This document shows, piece by piece, positions 1 to 11,799 of a DNA stretch of 64,000 bases. The DNA is from Aedes albopictus (taxonomy: Eukaryota; Arthropoda; Insecta; Diptera; Culicidae). A program made the translations under genes and the position numbers. Under the pieces are notes generated by a model, which did not search any database, was not told the DNA's origin, and saw only the letters and a program-made list of their open reading frames with translations. The stretch lies in contig NC_085137.1 in the NCBI RefSeq assembly GCF_035046485.1, positions 448,066,980 to 448,130,979 of the forward strand, read 5' to 3'. Numbering within the stretch: the first letter of the stretch is position 1; the number at the start of each line of letters is the position of its first letter.

Positions 1-842
1 GGTCAATTGTTGGCTCATTTCAGCTGTTCACGGTCCCTTAATGCACGCCAAAACAAAATGTTATTGATAAGATGAAAGATGGACATACTATTTACAGTTA
101 TAAAGAGTTGGGTAGGCCATATTTAATTCAGCCGCCATCTTGATTGTTTAAAGCATAGGATCCCAAACTTTTCGGGTGTTTATTCGAAAAGTCGGTCAAA
201 TTTCACGCAATCTAACTCGAATCATGTGTTCAAAATATGATTAAGCAGAAAGCTTTAAAATTGATGTGTACATATGTAACTTTAGAATAACGACCAAAAT
301 ATTTCAATTCATTTTTTCGCCCACCGGATCATAATTGAGTTGTCCAAAAAAAAAAGTCTCACGAAGCCTACTGCAAGCCTATCCATATAGGTGAGAACAA
401 AAGATGTCTACAAAGTTCTTACAGATAGATTAACACAGGAAATCTGAACACAAACCACTACCACACAGGAATTTGGATTGGTCAATACGCCATCAAAGTG
501 CAACGAAGATATCTTTCTCTGTGGTTGTAAAATTATGGTAAGTTTCCAGTTTCCAAGTAGAGCGCTCAAGTAAAATTCCTCCTTTTTCCGTAAGTAATTT
601 TGACATTTGTTTAACCGACAGCATTTTTACGAAACGATGCTGTAAGAAGGATGTTAAGAAAAAAGCACTGCATATGGCGGTTGCTAGATAAATTGTTCGT
701 TGTTCGTGTGGCGTTTCGTGGCCTTGTTGTTTATGATTTGGACTTAGAGAAATTTTGTTCGTTTCCTCAGGAAGTGTGATTGAAATTTAAATTTAATTTT
801 TGCGCGCGTATGGGGAAAATCCAGATAGTGAGATTTTAACGC
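1..842. other. AT-rich DNA, no feature recognised
   Basis: No reading frame of convincing length, no RNA gene and no terminal repeat pair seen by eye. Moderately AT-rich. Probably old repeat or intergenic sequence. Confidence 0.4.
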
Positions 843-1510
843 CATGGTGTCAAAATCTCGATTATTATCGAACTTTCATGTACCTCGGATTTTCTTCGGA
901 AATTGTTAGTATTTGGGCTAAACATTCATAATCGTAAGACGAGAAAATATTTTATCGGTGAAAATATTCCCATATATTTTGTATGGGACGTTTTTCGTTA
1001 AAATCAGTATTTAATTAATTTTAGTATAGAAAATAGCCAAAAACTTAGATAAATCAAAATTTCCCCGATGGAATATTTTAAAACTTTCCAATGGACTACC
1101 CGCTTGGCGCACACCCACAGTTGATCAGCAGGAGTTAATCCATTTTATTTTATATGGTGAAAAGCATCTAAACTTGAATTACTTGAAATAGAAAGCATTT
1201 ACTGGAAAAATATTTGGTACGCTTAATAGTAGTCACCATTGTGCACAACCACTACCAAATATGTTTTTCGAATAATGTATTCCACTTCGATAAATTTGCC
1301 TTTAGACGCTATTCGCCATACAATATTTTTGCGATTTACTTTTAGCGATTTTTCGCGCATAGAAGCTAGCGCCACATTGGTCGATGCGGAGAGTAGGGAA
1401 ACAGCCGATGCAGGTAATTAATTATAAAGTATAGCCAAAATGCTGACTTTCTGTGAAGAAAGATCCGAGGTACATGGAAGTTCGATAATAATCGAAATTT
1501 TGACACCGTG
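843..1510. mobile_element. Non-autonomous TIR element, 668 bp
   Basis: The ends are inverted copies over about 45 bp. The left end reads GGTGTCAAAATCTCGATTAT and the right end, reverse-complemented, differs from it at few positions. The element contains no transposase, so it is a MITE or an internally deleted transposon. A clear target-site duplication was not found, so exact ends are uncertain by a few bases. Confidence 0.6.
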
Positions 1511-1889
1511 CAACGGAGTTCCAAGGAAAATGCTAATGAGAGACGCTGGGATTCTGAGGGAACTTTTAATGGGTGTGTGAAGAATTAGCCTAAATTAAAA
1601 TTCACAAATAAAAAGAAATTTAAAAAAAAACTTTTAATGGTATTACAGCGAGAACTATGGTTGGATACTAATTATAAATTCTGCAATATTGGAGTTCGGA
1701 CTACGGTGGGAGGAATTCGGCTGGGACTCTGACGGTTACCTTGTGAAGTTTTTTGATGAAATACGAGGTAGGACAAAGCTTCACGGGGAATTTAATGGAG
1801 ATCCACGAAAGATTTTTTTGTGATGAATCTTTTGGCATTCCGTACGAAGGTTTTTGTTTGGGGTTTCACAGAAAGTCCTCTTGAAATTC

Positions 1890-3345
1890 TTCCAGATGTT
1901 CCACCGAAAAATCCACCAGAAGTTCGCAGGGGATTCTTATAAAATGTCTCTGAGATTTTCATTAGAAGTTCTACAAAAAATCCCTCCGTGAGTTCCTTCT
2001 AATTCAGGATTTATTTATTTTGTTTTTTTTTTATTATTTTGGGATCTTCTAGGAGTTCCTTCAGGGTTTTCTCCAGAGGTGTTTTCTAAGATTCTACCAG
2101 GAGTTTTTTCGAACTATTCTACAATAATTTCATCCGAGATTTCTTAAGTATTTTTTATCCGGGGTTCACTCAGATATTTATTCGGAGATTGCCGCAGGAA
2201 TTCCTTCCGGGATCATTTCAGGAGTTCCTTCTAGGATTTCTATAGGAATTCATTCTTAGATTCGTCCTGGAGTTCTTTCAGTGATTCTTCCAGGATTTCT
2301 TTCTAAGATACAACTTTTTCAGATTCATCTAGGTTTTCTCTGGACGTTTCTCATGTGAATCCTCAAAGAATTCCTTTTGTAATTCCTCTAGCTTCTTCCG
2401 GGATTCCTCCAGGAACTGCTTCAAGGTTTCCTCTAGGAGTAAATTTATGGGTTCCTCTCATAGTTTCTTCTGGTATTTCTCCAGGATTTTTTTCTAAGAT
2501 TACACCAGGGGTGGCATCAGGGACCTCTCCAGAAATTTTACCTGGGGTATCTTCCGGGAATTTTTCAAAAGTTCTTTCCAGAATTTCTTCAGAACTTCCA
2601 GACTCCTGGAAAATAAGTCAAGGTTCTTCCAGGAGATCCTTCTAAGATTTGTCCAATAATTTATCCAGGATATCCTTCCGGGATTCCTCCAAGAACTTCT
2701 ACTGGGATTCCTTGCAGATTACATATTCTGGAATTCATTCTGGAAGTTTCTTAAATTTTGCTCATGGAAATTCTCCAGAAGTTTTTTTATTCTTTATGGA
2801 AGTACTCCAAGACTTGCTCTTGAGTTCCTTATAAAATTCCTCCAACAGCTTCTTAAGGAATATCTCCAGCAGCTTTGCAGGGAATATCTACATGAGCGAT
2901 TTCAGAGATTCTTTCAATAGTTTCTTCTCGGATAAAAATCTGAAGACATTCCAAAAGGTTCTGGAGAAATCATAAAAAAAACTCGTGAAAGAATCCCTGA
3001 AAGAACTTCTAGAATAATTTCATAGGAATCTTCTGGAGGAATCTCGGAATGAATTTCTAGAGAATTCTTTGAAGGAATCTCTGAAGGAATCCCGTATGGA
3101 GTTACAGGAATAATCCTGGAGAGAACTCCTGGAAGTTCTGAACAAATCCTAAACAAATTGCTGGAATAATATCTGAGGGAACTCCCTTAGGTATCCCAGA
3201 AATAACTCCTGGAGCAATCCTGAATTAATTTCGAGAGAGATCTAGGATGGAATTTCTGGAGGAATCCCAAGCAGAAATTCTGAAGGAATCCCAGAGCAAT
3301 TCTCGTAGGGATCTCGGAACGAATTCCTGGAATTCAGAAAGATTT
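1890..3345. repeat. Degenerate GGAATTCC-type minisatellite, block 1
   Basis: The stretch is made of irregular 15-18-bp units around TTCC(T)CCAGGAATTCC on the plus strand up to about 2.9 kb. It then switches to the complementary form (GGAATCCCTGGAGG-like) from about 2.95 kb onward. The lack of stop codons in some frames is a composition effect, so the small open frames at 2355-2645 and 2914-3156 are not taken as genes. Similar blocks lie at 11.3-11.7, 12.8-13.3 and 13.7-15.7 kb. Confidence 0.7.
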
Positions 3346-4934
3346 CATAATTAAATGGTAAATGACTATTTTTTTACCAGGAATAGTGTATTACGTAAAG
3401 CTAATACTATACAAATTTCATCAAAATCGGTTGAATATCGGTGGAGATATCGTTCAAACAAGAATTTTGCCATTTAAGAAGTTTGAGCAAACGAACGTTC
3501 TAAAAATATCACTTCTTCGCCGTTATAGCTCTAGATTCAAAAATACTGAACGGATTCCAATCAAAACTGTTCTGTATGTAAAGTATACATGTAGGAATAT
3601 TGTGTAAAAATTTCATTCAATTTGATCTAGCCGTAATAAAGTTATAGCCGTCGTGTATGTGGCACAAAGTCACAATAAGCAAAAATGTTTTTTTTTTTGT
3701 ATCGTGACATTCACACAGTTATAACTTGAAAAGTTTTCAAGCAATTTGGCTAAGAACAATTTTATAATGATTTTACAGTTTCAAATGCTAATAAAAATCG
3801 GAACAGTCATGACAGTTGTACAAACAAAATAGTACACACGGAATAAAATGGTTAAAATGTACCTAAAATATGCCTTGAAGCGATTTGAGTTTTGAATACT
3901 AGAAAAACGTATTGAACCGATTTAAAGATTTTTTTTTACCAGTTTATTGATATTCTGTTAAGAACTTCGAGTCAAATTTTCAGACGTCTTGACAAGTTAC
4001 ATCAAAATTAAAGCCTTTAAAATTTTTAAAACGGATGAAAAAATTTGCTAAAATCTTATTTTATGATATTAACAATATCTGCGCCAATACCAAACTGAAT
4101 TTGTTGTCATTGTTATGGTATTAGCTACACATTATATATTATTCCTGATCAAAAAATATTTGATTTTGTGAACGCAATCAAAAGCTATACATTATTTTCT
4201 GTGTCCAAATTTCATCGAATATGAAATGAAATGATTATGATGCAACAGTTTTTAGGATCATTGTCTCCTCATCAGCTAAACTCAAATGCTATGTACTTTT
4301 TTCAATAGTCGAACTATTTATAAACAAAGTTTTGGGGTGTCTATAAATTTTTAAACTACGTAACGGCAAATTATTCAACCTCAAGAAATTCAATCTCGTG
4401 TTCAGATGCAGCCATGCTGAGGGACGACGGAGCACACATTATAGAGCGACACGGCTAAATACTAATGCACACTGTGAACGCGCAGGCGCGAAAGAAGAAA
4501 CACAAAGAAAGAGAAATGTCCCTTTTACTCACGGAATAATACATCGACATATTATTCCGTACGGAAAATCAACAACATGACTGACAGCATCGCATGACAG
4601 TGCCATCTGTTGGCAAATCTTTCTGGCTGTGAATTACTTATCAACTGCGAACGCCTAAGTAATTTTGATTGCAAAAGTTTTACGTGAGCATTACTTGTCC
4701 TATCCTTTTACACAGTACTTATCAAGTGGAAACTAGCCAGCAGGAAATCCACGCACACATTTGCCTGCATTTTCCCTGGACCGAAGACAGCTGTTTTCAA
4801 TCCAGCAATTCATGGCAATAATTGAGCAGCTTTTGCTGCATTCTCCAGCAATGAAATCCAACTTTGAAGTGCCACAGAGGTTTAGTGGCGTATGTATTGA
4901 AGGTTGGTCCAACAAGAAAATCTGGCATAGGGAA
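3346..4934. other. AT-rich repeat-like DNA, no gene recognised
   Basis: Contains homopolymer runs and a small inverted repeat (ACGGAATAATA with its complement, about 4533-4563). The open frames here are short and have no recognisable protein signature. Part of it reads like old transposon non-coding sequence. Confidence 0.35.
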
Positions 4935-5018
4935 AATTCAGTAACAAATTTTGAAAACGACGTATAATCCATGGTGTAGCATTGATTATACGTCGTTTTC
5001 AAAATTTGTTACTGAATT
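4935..5018. repeat. Fold-back hairpin, GACGTATAATC family, copy 1
   Basis: About 35-bp arms (AATTCAGTAACAAATTTTGA and onward) pair almost perfectly with their inverted copy around a 13-base loop. A near-identical hairpin occurs at 29319-29396 and a relative at 28361-28436, so this is a dispersed family rather than a chance palindrome. Confidence 0.8.
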
Positions 5019-5038
5019 GAACGGAGATAAAGGACATT

Positions 5039-6544
5039 TCAAGCATAACCTTTCAATCCGACGTAACTCGAGAATGTAAACAAATCCGGATTTACTGTTG
5101 CATGCATGATTCATAAAGCAAATTAAAGAATCTACATCACTGTTTGATGATTTATTGCTTAATTTGTTTAACTAAGCATATTTTTCGAAACGACGTATCT
5201 AACTATTTTGATGTTTACAACTTTGCTGATAGATACACCGTTTTAATATATGAGAAAACCAAACGACGTATCTAGCCAAAATCAAAAGTAACAGATACAC
5301 CAAACTGGCACCATACAAAAGCGACGTATCTGGCATGACGTATCTCGAACCAACCCGGTGTATGTGTAACGGGTGGTCACTAAATAACGGGAATGCTTTG
5401 AATGTGCTCTTAAAAATATATGATCTTTAAAAATGGCAATCTGAATTTAACTATCATAAAGGTTTAACAATGTACGTCCAAGGAAAATATAAAATTTAAG
5501 AAAGTTGAACGTAGTAATTTGTACAGTATTTTTTTGCAGTGATGTTGGAGCAACTGCTTTGTACGACTTTTCAGAGTTTACTTTCACGCATTTTCTGCGT
5601 CTGTGAAACCGTTGGTCAAAATAAATGGTTTCTCAGCTACCTTTAGCATCTACACACTCAAACAGTAATAAGAAAAAATGGGGATACTGACTTGTTTTTT
5701 TTTTTGCTTTGGTTGTAGCCTTTTCCCGTAAATGACATTTATAGAAATTTCCAAAAAATGTTATTTTTCTGTATCACCAAAACGTGTCGATGTAATTTGT
5801 GCACTGCGGTTCATTGTTGAACTTTTTTTGTGCTATTTTTTTTATAACGAACCATTTGCATGTTGTTCAATGTGTAAATGTGATTTGATGTAAATATTTG
5901 TTATTTAACAAGGCATTCTATTGATTTATCCAGCCCATGTCACAAAAGAAGATTTTATTATGTGAAATGATATCATGCTTATTGGTTTTGCTAGTTTTCC
6001 TCTATTTCCTTCAGGATCTGTTTCTTGGGATGCCGAAATGTGGAATTCATTCAAAACCGGGCGGGTTCTAGTTTTATAATGGTTTACTATTAACTTTTTT
6101 TACGGTTGTTTTGAGCAATCAGTAGAGCCGTCCAAGGCGTTTTGGTAGTGCTTCCTGTTTCAATGTCGTTTTCTGCAGAACAGAATAAGTTGACACAAAA
6201 TAAAAAATACGCTGACTTTGTGGATAGATAGACGATGGTTTTGTCTAAAAAATGTTTACTCTATGGACGCTTCTATCGTTTTTAATCAGCTGCTAAAAGC
6301 ATTCCCGTTATTTAGTGGCCACCCGTTATTTTTGTCAAAACTCATTGTGAAAATTATATGGAATGAGTAGGTTTTGTTTCTTACCTAGTGCGTGCTATAT
6401 CCCTGGTGATGTTGAACACGAAAAAACTTATGAAAAGTCTTTTTATAAAAAAACTATTTTAGTGAAATGGTCGTCAACATTGACCATGAATTTACTCAGA
6501 TCAGTGAAAAAGTTATATACGTCGATTTGAGAAATTATGCTTGA
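5039..6544. mobile_element. MITE family TCAAGCATAA, copy A, split by an insertion
   Basis: The ends are TCAAGCATAA and TTATGCTTGA. Without the 960 bp of insertion plus extra TA at 5367-6326, the element is about 546 bp and aligns along its whole length with copy B (17529-18073) at very high identity. It has no coding capacity. The motif ACGACGTATC recurs several times inside. Copies A and B define the ends of the family and the age order of the nested insertion. Confidence 0.85.
5369..6326. mobile_element. TA-flanked non-autonomous element (Tc1/mariner-like ends), 958 bp
   Basis: Terminal inverted repeats of about 28 bp start ACGGGTGGTCACTAAATAAC on the left; the right end matches with one difference in that stretch. 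TA dinucleotides at 5367-5368 and 6327-6328 flank it. In the second copy of the host MITE (17.5-18.1 kb) the same position reads TGTGTATTTTTG with a single TA, so this is a real empty site. No transposase frame is present. TA duplication fits Tc1/mariner-type insertion, but the superfamily is inferred. Confidence 0.88.
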
Positions 6545-7806
6545 TTTCGGCTAGCTGCTGCTCCCTTCGTCGTACGCAAAACGAGAAAAAATATCAACTC
6601 CTTACTGGAGTGAAATTGAAACGTGATATTTCGCGTAATTATTTTATTTTCAGTACTAGAGGGACTGGTTATTAAGAGTCTTTCTGCTTCCATCTGATGA
6701 GAGATTGGCTTGGCATAGGTAAGTTGGAATATCTGTAATTATTGGAAATCTTCCGCCTTATATGACGAAGTAAATTTCTACCCTATGTATATTTTTATCT
6801 TAATTCTTAGTTGAAGTTTCAATGAAAGCCGTGAAAGAATTTTTAAAAGTGCTTGATAAATTTGTAGAGGCAATCGCCCAGTATGGAGATCTTTTATTTC
6901 GGCACTCTGCATCACTCAGTACTCAAGACTGAAAGTAAATAAATATTAGCAATATTTAGCAAACTTTTTTTCAAGAGAACTTTCGGTTCATTCAATACGA
7001 TTCAAGTTACAACGAACGTACAGCTGAACGGCAAACATCGTCTTCGTCAGTTACGATTCTTAAGAAAGGTGACTTTGCCTTATCTTACCGCACGTTGCTG
7101 ATGAACGCCACATTATTGACTTTTGTTCACCCGAACAGGGCATATGCTTCACCGTTTGGATGGGCAACTCTCTAGCTTGTGGGGTGTGATAATCGTTCAG
7201 CCGCAGCAAAAAGCAAATACACACAATAACTGTGCGCCGGAAGATTTCCGATAAGAAGTTACCCTCTTGTGTACACCTATGTCATCGCCGCTTTTAGAAA
7301 GCGAAAAAAGTTGAGCTTCTCGAAATCGAAACTCGATGATTTGCGTGTTCACCTTATGGAAATTACACTTACCGAATGGAGGAAGATGCGGGGGCCTTTG
7401 TGAATGGACGAGAATCGAATATTGATTAGTCTACCAGCGAGAGCATTTGGCATGGACGTCATATTCGTTACGAATGATAACCGGGAGGATCTGAACGACC
7501 CAAAATTCGGACGTTGCTCCAGTCTATACTAAAAGCTGAAACAAATCCAATATTCTTCGAATGGTAAAAAAATGACAATTTCGACTGCAAGTAGGGAAGA
7601 GTGCTATAACATACAACAAAGGAGTAAAGAGGATCAAAGTGGAAACACCTCATGCATCCCTTAATGAGGAATCCTGATGTTCACCGAAAACTTTGAAACA
7701 AATTCACAAATATGTTCGATCCGAAGGTGGATTAATCTAATTTACCTTCTATTAATAAAATACCAATTCTACCAGGTATATCGTGTTGGAGGATTAATAC
7801 GAAGAC
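6545..7806. other. Possibly unique DNA with candidate splice sites and a small ORF
   Basis: A pyrimidine tract followed by CAG at 6651-6653, and GTAAGT at 6719, bracket a 65-bp segment with stops in all frames. A second tract ends TTCTTAG at 6804-6810, and an ATG at 6822 opens a 36-codon frame ending at 6932 (starts MKAVKEFLKVLDKF). This could be a small spliced transcript, but such signals arise by chance in AT-rich DNA. Nothing else is recognisable up to the transposon at 7807. Confidence 0.2.
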
Positions 7807-8316
7807 GACGAATTTCGCGCCAACTCGACTAGTGGTTGGCAACACCCTCTCAGAATCGAATGAAACTTGGTGGGCATAAAGACTAGGTTCTTATAAGCAA
7901 CTTTGCATACTTAAATTTTCGAAAATTTTCAAGAGTAACATTTGAAGAGGGCCTAACTTTTTTTCGAAGAATTTTTTAAAATCGATGTAACTCAAAAATG
8001 ACAAGACCTATAGAAAAGTGTTGTATGGGGGACTTTTAGAGAACTGTCCAAGCTTTCGTGAAAAAATATTTTAAAAATTCTTAATACATTTTTACACACT
8101 AAAAAATATATTTTTAAAATTAAAAGTCAATTTACAGAAAATGCCCACTTTTTTATGTTTTGAAATTTTTTTTCCAAGAAAGTCAATATTGTTGCCTAAC
8201 TTTCCTCCATACATCACAAGATGGGCACTTTTAAGGAAAAAAAGTTTTTCTAACAAAAACTTTTTCATGTTATTTTTTTTAGCGTGTTGCGCATTAACTC
8301 GTACAGGATGTATCAA
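7807..8316. repeat. Left long terminal inverted repeat
   Basis: Matches the inverted complement of 10036-10541 through most of its length. The inner 300 bp (from GTATGGGGGACTTTTAGAGA inward) is the better-conserved half and is present three times in the element: once here and twice on the right side. Confidence 0.8.
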
Positions 8317-8485
8317 GAATCCTTATACCCATTTAATAACACTCAATGGGCATTACAACTTTGTTTGATTGGGTGCCTTCTTTTTCTTGGCGTTACATTC
8401 CAAATGGAATAGAACCTGTTTCTCAGCTTGTTTTGATATCTGAATGCTTAAAACAGTATTCTGTTTGCTGAAATTGTATTATTGT

Positions 8486-9440
8486 GTGCCTAGAACCAGT
8501 GAACCAACATCATTATTAGAAGCGAATGATAAAGAATCGGTTTTATTTCAACAATGGCTAACCACTGATCGATGCAATTTGGAAACTATTACTAAGACTA
8601 TAGACGAGTTTGTTCCGTATTTTGTAGAAAAAGTTGATAAGCTTATAACTCATGATTTCATTTATAAAGAACAATCCTCATTTTTGCGGGATAAAAAAGA
8701 ATCTCTTAAACAGGGTGAAGTATTAACAATTTGTGACTTTTCAGAAAATTATTCATTTATCATTCAAAATTCAGCTCAAGGTTACCATTGGAATAATTCT
8801 CAAGCTACCATTCACCCCTATGAAGTGTACTACAGAAAAGAAAATAAGTTGGAAAACTTGAGCTTTATAATAATATCTGAAGTACTTACACACGATACAA
8901 CAGCAGTTCGGTTATTTATATCAAAACTGCAGGATTTCATTAAACAATCGATTGATTTCTCAAAAATTACTTTCATGTCAGATGGAGCAGCAGCTCATTA
9001 TAAGAACAAAACAAAAATTTGCCAGTTTGTGCAGTTTTCGGTCCAAGTATGGATTGGAAGCAGAATGGCACTTCTTCGCAACTTCACAACTTCTTCCATG
9101 TGACGCTGTTGGAGGTACTCTCAAGCGAATGGCAAAACGAGCAAGTCTTGCTCGAGATAATGGAAACACAATCACAACTCCTCGAGAACTGTATGACTGG
9201 GCAGTTAAACAGTCAGATATACATATAACAAAATTGAATTTCTGCTTTATTTCAAATGAACAATATGCAAAAATGACGGATGAACTTGAAGAACTATACA
9301 CATACAGTCACGTAAAAACAATACCTGGTACACAAAAATTTCATTCATTTGTGCCAATTTCTGAAAATCAAATTGAAGCGAAGAAGTTTTCGAATTCAAA
9401 AGATAATCCAAAAAAGTTTACTTTGTTTCAGATAGACTAA
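8486..9440 (+). pseudogene. Truncated, frameshifted transposase of transposon 1
   Basis: Encodes the C-terminal part of a transposase whose fuller relative is at 44121-47327. Shared motifs in order are WLTTDRC, DFSENYSF (D codon at 8734), SDGAAAHYKN (D codon at 8981), AEWHFFATS, PCDAVGGT (D codon at 9102) and KFHSF. The three aspartates are plausible catalytic residues of an RNase H-like DD(D/E) domain; this is inferred from conservation between the two copies. The N-terminal half is missing: matching sequence starts just inside the left repeat. A +1 shift in an A-run near 9014-9018 splits the frame between SDGAAAHYKN and the following segment, so the two open frames 8444-9103 and 8952-9440 are one broken gene. 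Confidence 0.8.
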
Positions 9441-9659
9441 AGATCTAATATTCAAAAAACGTTACAATAGAATGTATAAAAGAAGGATGTATATATTGTA
9501 GAAAAGAAAATAATTGAATACACATATACATATGTACATATTTCATCAATACACAAGCGTTTTCATTGATATAAAACCCTAAAAGCAAATTTGTCTTGAG
9601 CCCTTTCCAATATCAAGCACGTTTTCAATGTCAAGCACGTTGAGATATTAAAAAAGTAG

Positions 9660-10541
9660 TTGAGCCCATTAAGTTTTAATGGATTGTCATTAGGATTCTG
9701 GATACATTACTGTACGAGTTAATGCACAACACGCAAAAAAAAATGAAATGAAAAAGTTTTTTTTTAGAAATTTTTTTTTTTCCTTAAAAGTGCCCATCTT
9801 GTGATGTATGGAGGAAAGTTAGGCAACTATATTGTCTTTCTTGGGAAAAAAAATTCAAAACATAAAAAAGTGGGCTTTTTCTGTAAATTGACTTTTAATT
9901 TTGAAAAGATATTTTTTAGCGTGTAAAACATTTTTTTATATTTTTTAAATATGTTTTCTTGAAAGCTTGGACAATTCCCTAAAAGTCCCCCATACATCAC
10001 TTTTTTGTACAACTTATCATATTCGAGTTATATTTTTTGTGAAAAAACGGCTAATGCGCAACACGCTAAAAAAACTAACATGAAAAAGTTTTTGTTAGAA
10101 AAAATTTTTTTCCTTAAAAGTGCCCATCTTGTGATGTATGGAGGAAAGTTAGGCAACAATATTGACTTTCTTGGAAAAAAATTTCAAAACATAAAAAAGT
10201 GGGCATTTTCTGTAAATTGACTTTTAATTTTAAAAATATATTTTTTAGCGTGTAAAAATGTATTTAGAATTTTTAAAATATTTTTTCATGAAAGCTTGGA
10301 CAATTCTCTAAATGTCACTCATACATCACTTTTTTGTACATCTTATCATATTCGAGTTATTTTTTGTGTAAAAAAAACGGTTAAAGAACTTTGACTCTTT
10401 TTAAATGTTAGTCTAGGTTAATTTTGAAAAAACAAAATACGCAAAGTTGCTTGAAAAGGTAAAGTCTTGAAACCTACAAAATTTCATAACATTCTGAGGG
10501 GGTGCTGCCAACCCCGAAGACGAGTTGGTGCGAAATTCGTC
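9660..10541. repeat. Right terminal inverted repeat with internal tandem duplication
   Basis: Carries two direct copies of a roughly 300-bp segment (starting near GCACAACACGC at 9723 and GCGCAACACGC at 10054), each containing the phrase GTGATGTATGGAGGAAAGTT. The outer copy continues to the TIR end. The left arm has only one copy, so the duplication is specific to the right side. Confidence 0.8.
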
Positions 10542-10699
10542 AGACGCAAAATATCCCTTTTACCTCAACGTTATCACTTCCCAGCCAACCAACCATCTGC
10601 CGCCACCACATTGAGTCACCCACCACAACAAGCTCCCATCATCACAGTGAATCGACTACTAATGCCAAGCCGAGCGCTCCGCTTGTTGGTTGACTTGGT

Positions 10700-10901
10700 G
10701 CGGGACCGGACCAAGGCCTTACGCGCCCTTATAAAGGTCGTTCCGTTTCGTTCCGTCCGCACGTCACACACTTTTCGCTTGGTTCCCATCCTACCTCCTA
10801 CCTAATATCTAATGTTGGTGTCTAGATACTCGACTCGCTCGCTTATGGTTAGCTGAGGTCGCCTACGCCCGTTTTCCTATGCGATTCGATGAAGGGTAAG
10901 T
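10700..10901 (+). promoter_or_regulatory. Possible TATA promoter and first exon with splice donor
   Basis: TTATAAAGG lies at 10729-10737, and a possible initiator TCACAC at 10764 sits about 32 bases after the TATA start. The region is GC-richer than its surroundings and is not recognisably repetitive. At 10889 an ATG is followed by AAG and a consensus donor (GGGTAAGT, intron starting 10896). A short first coding exon of this kind is common in insect secreted-protein genes. Against it: several upstream ATGs, and no exon 2 could be found. Confidence 0.35.
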
Positions 10902-11329
10902 ACTCTCTATAGTAGTACTATCGTATACAGATCACCAGTGCAGTGGGAAGCTGTCAATAATTCTCTCATAATCAATTCATCTGATCATTCGCCCGCCCTT
11001 ATATGATTGATCTGTCGATTGACTGAATTTGAAATGTGTCGTAATGGGAAATAATGGATTCAATTATGTGTACAAAGCTATTGGGCTAGTTAGTATTCCT
11101 AGAAGCTGCCAGTTTGATCTAAGTGCCGTACATCTCGCATTCTCTTTCATCTAGATTCTAGAAGAATACTGACATTGGAAAGTTGCTCAGCGGGATGAAA
11201 GCTTTCATTAAAAAAAACGATTGATTGGAAATTGACTCACTGCGTGGCCCCTCGTGGCCCTAGTGCTGTAATGAGTTATTAGTTTTGTCTTAGCATTGTA
11301 TAAATACCTCACATTCTGGGCGGTTTCTC
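10902..11329. other. Non-repetitive DNA, no exon recognised
   Basis: No open frame of note and no duplicated segment elsewhere in the window. If the promoter at 10.7 kb is real this would be first-intron sequence. Confidence 0.3.
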
Positions 11330-11700
11330 CCAGAAACGATAAATCGTAGAAACTGTCGCTGAATTTCTCCCGCGATTGTTCTTGGAAATTCTACGCGATT
11401 CCCCGTAATTCATCTTGGGACTTCCCTAGGAGATCTTTCTCTCAGAAGAGAATATCTCTCAGAGTCGCTGCAGGAGTTATTCCTGGGATACTAGAGATCA
11501 TCCAATAATTTCTTATGGAATTTTTACGAATTTTTTGCAAGAGCTACTCCCAAGATTTCTTCCAAAGTTTTTCCTGTAATATCTTCAAGATATTTCTGTG
11601 AGCTTTCTTCTAGAGTTTCTTCCTGGCTTTGTAGAGGATTTTCAGCTTGGATATTCCTTAAAAACTCTCGCGGAATCTTTACCGAAAATTGTGCCGAAAG
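11330..11700. repeat. Degenerate GGAATTCC-type minisatellite, block 2
   Basis: Short irregular units such as TTCTTCCAAAGTTTTTCC and GAGTTATTCCTGGGA, the same family as block 1. The 70-codon minus-strand frame here is a product of the repeat. Confidence 0.5.
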
Positions 11701-11799
11701 TGTGTTTCGCAACCGCACGTCTGGGAAGTGTTTCACAGTGATTCAACCGTCCGTGACATAATGAAGAGTGCTTCTGGACCAATTCTGGACATCCTTTGC

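Larger units (their letters stand above)
7807..10541 (+). mobile_element. DNA transposon with 4-bp TSD and ~500-bp inverted repeats (Sola-like?)
   Basis: The outer ends are GACGAATTTCGCGCCAACTC and its near-perfect inverted copy ending at 10541. AGAC occurs directly outside both ends (7803-7806 and 10542-10545), a 4-bp target-site duplication. The inverted repeats continue inward for about 500 bp (7807-8316 against 10036-10541). The inner half of the right arm is duplicated in tandem (9711-10035 and 10036-10330). Between the arms lies a 5'-truncated, frameshifted transposase (8486-9440). Four-base duplications and this type of DD(D/E) enzyme would fit the Sola superfamily, but I cannot confirm that. 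The enzyme lesions make this copy non-autonomous, yet its ends look intact. Confidence 0.85.

Noticed and set aside
2355..3156. Open frames of 60-96 codons on both strands
   Set aside because: They consist of minisatellite units; low-complexity Pro/Ser/Ile-rich peptides with no domain.
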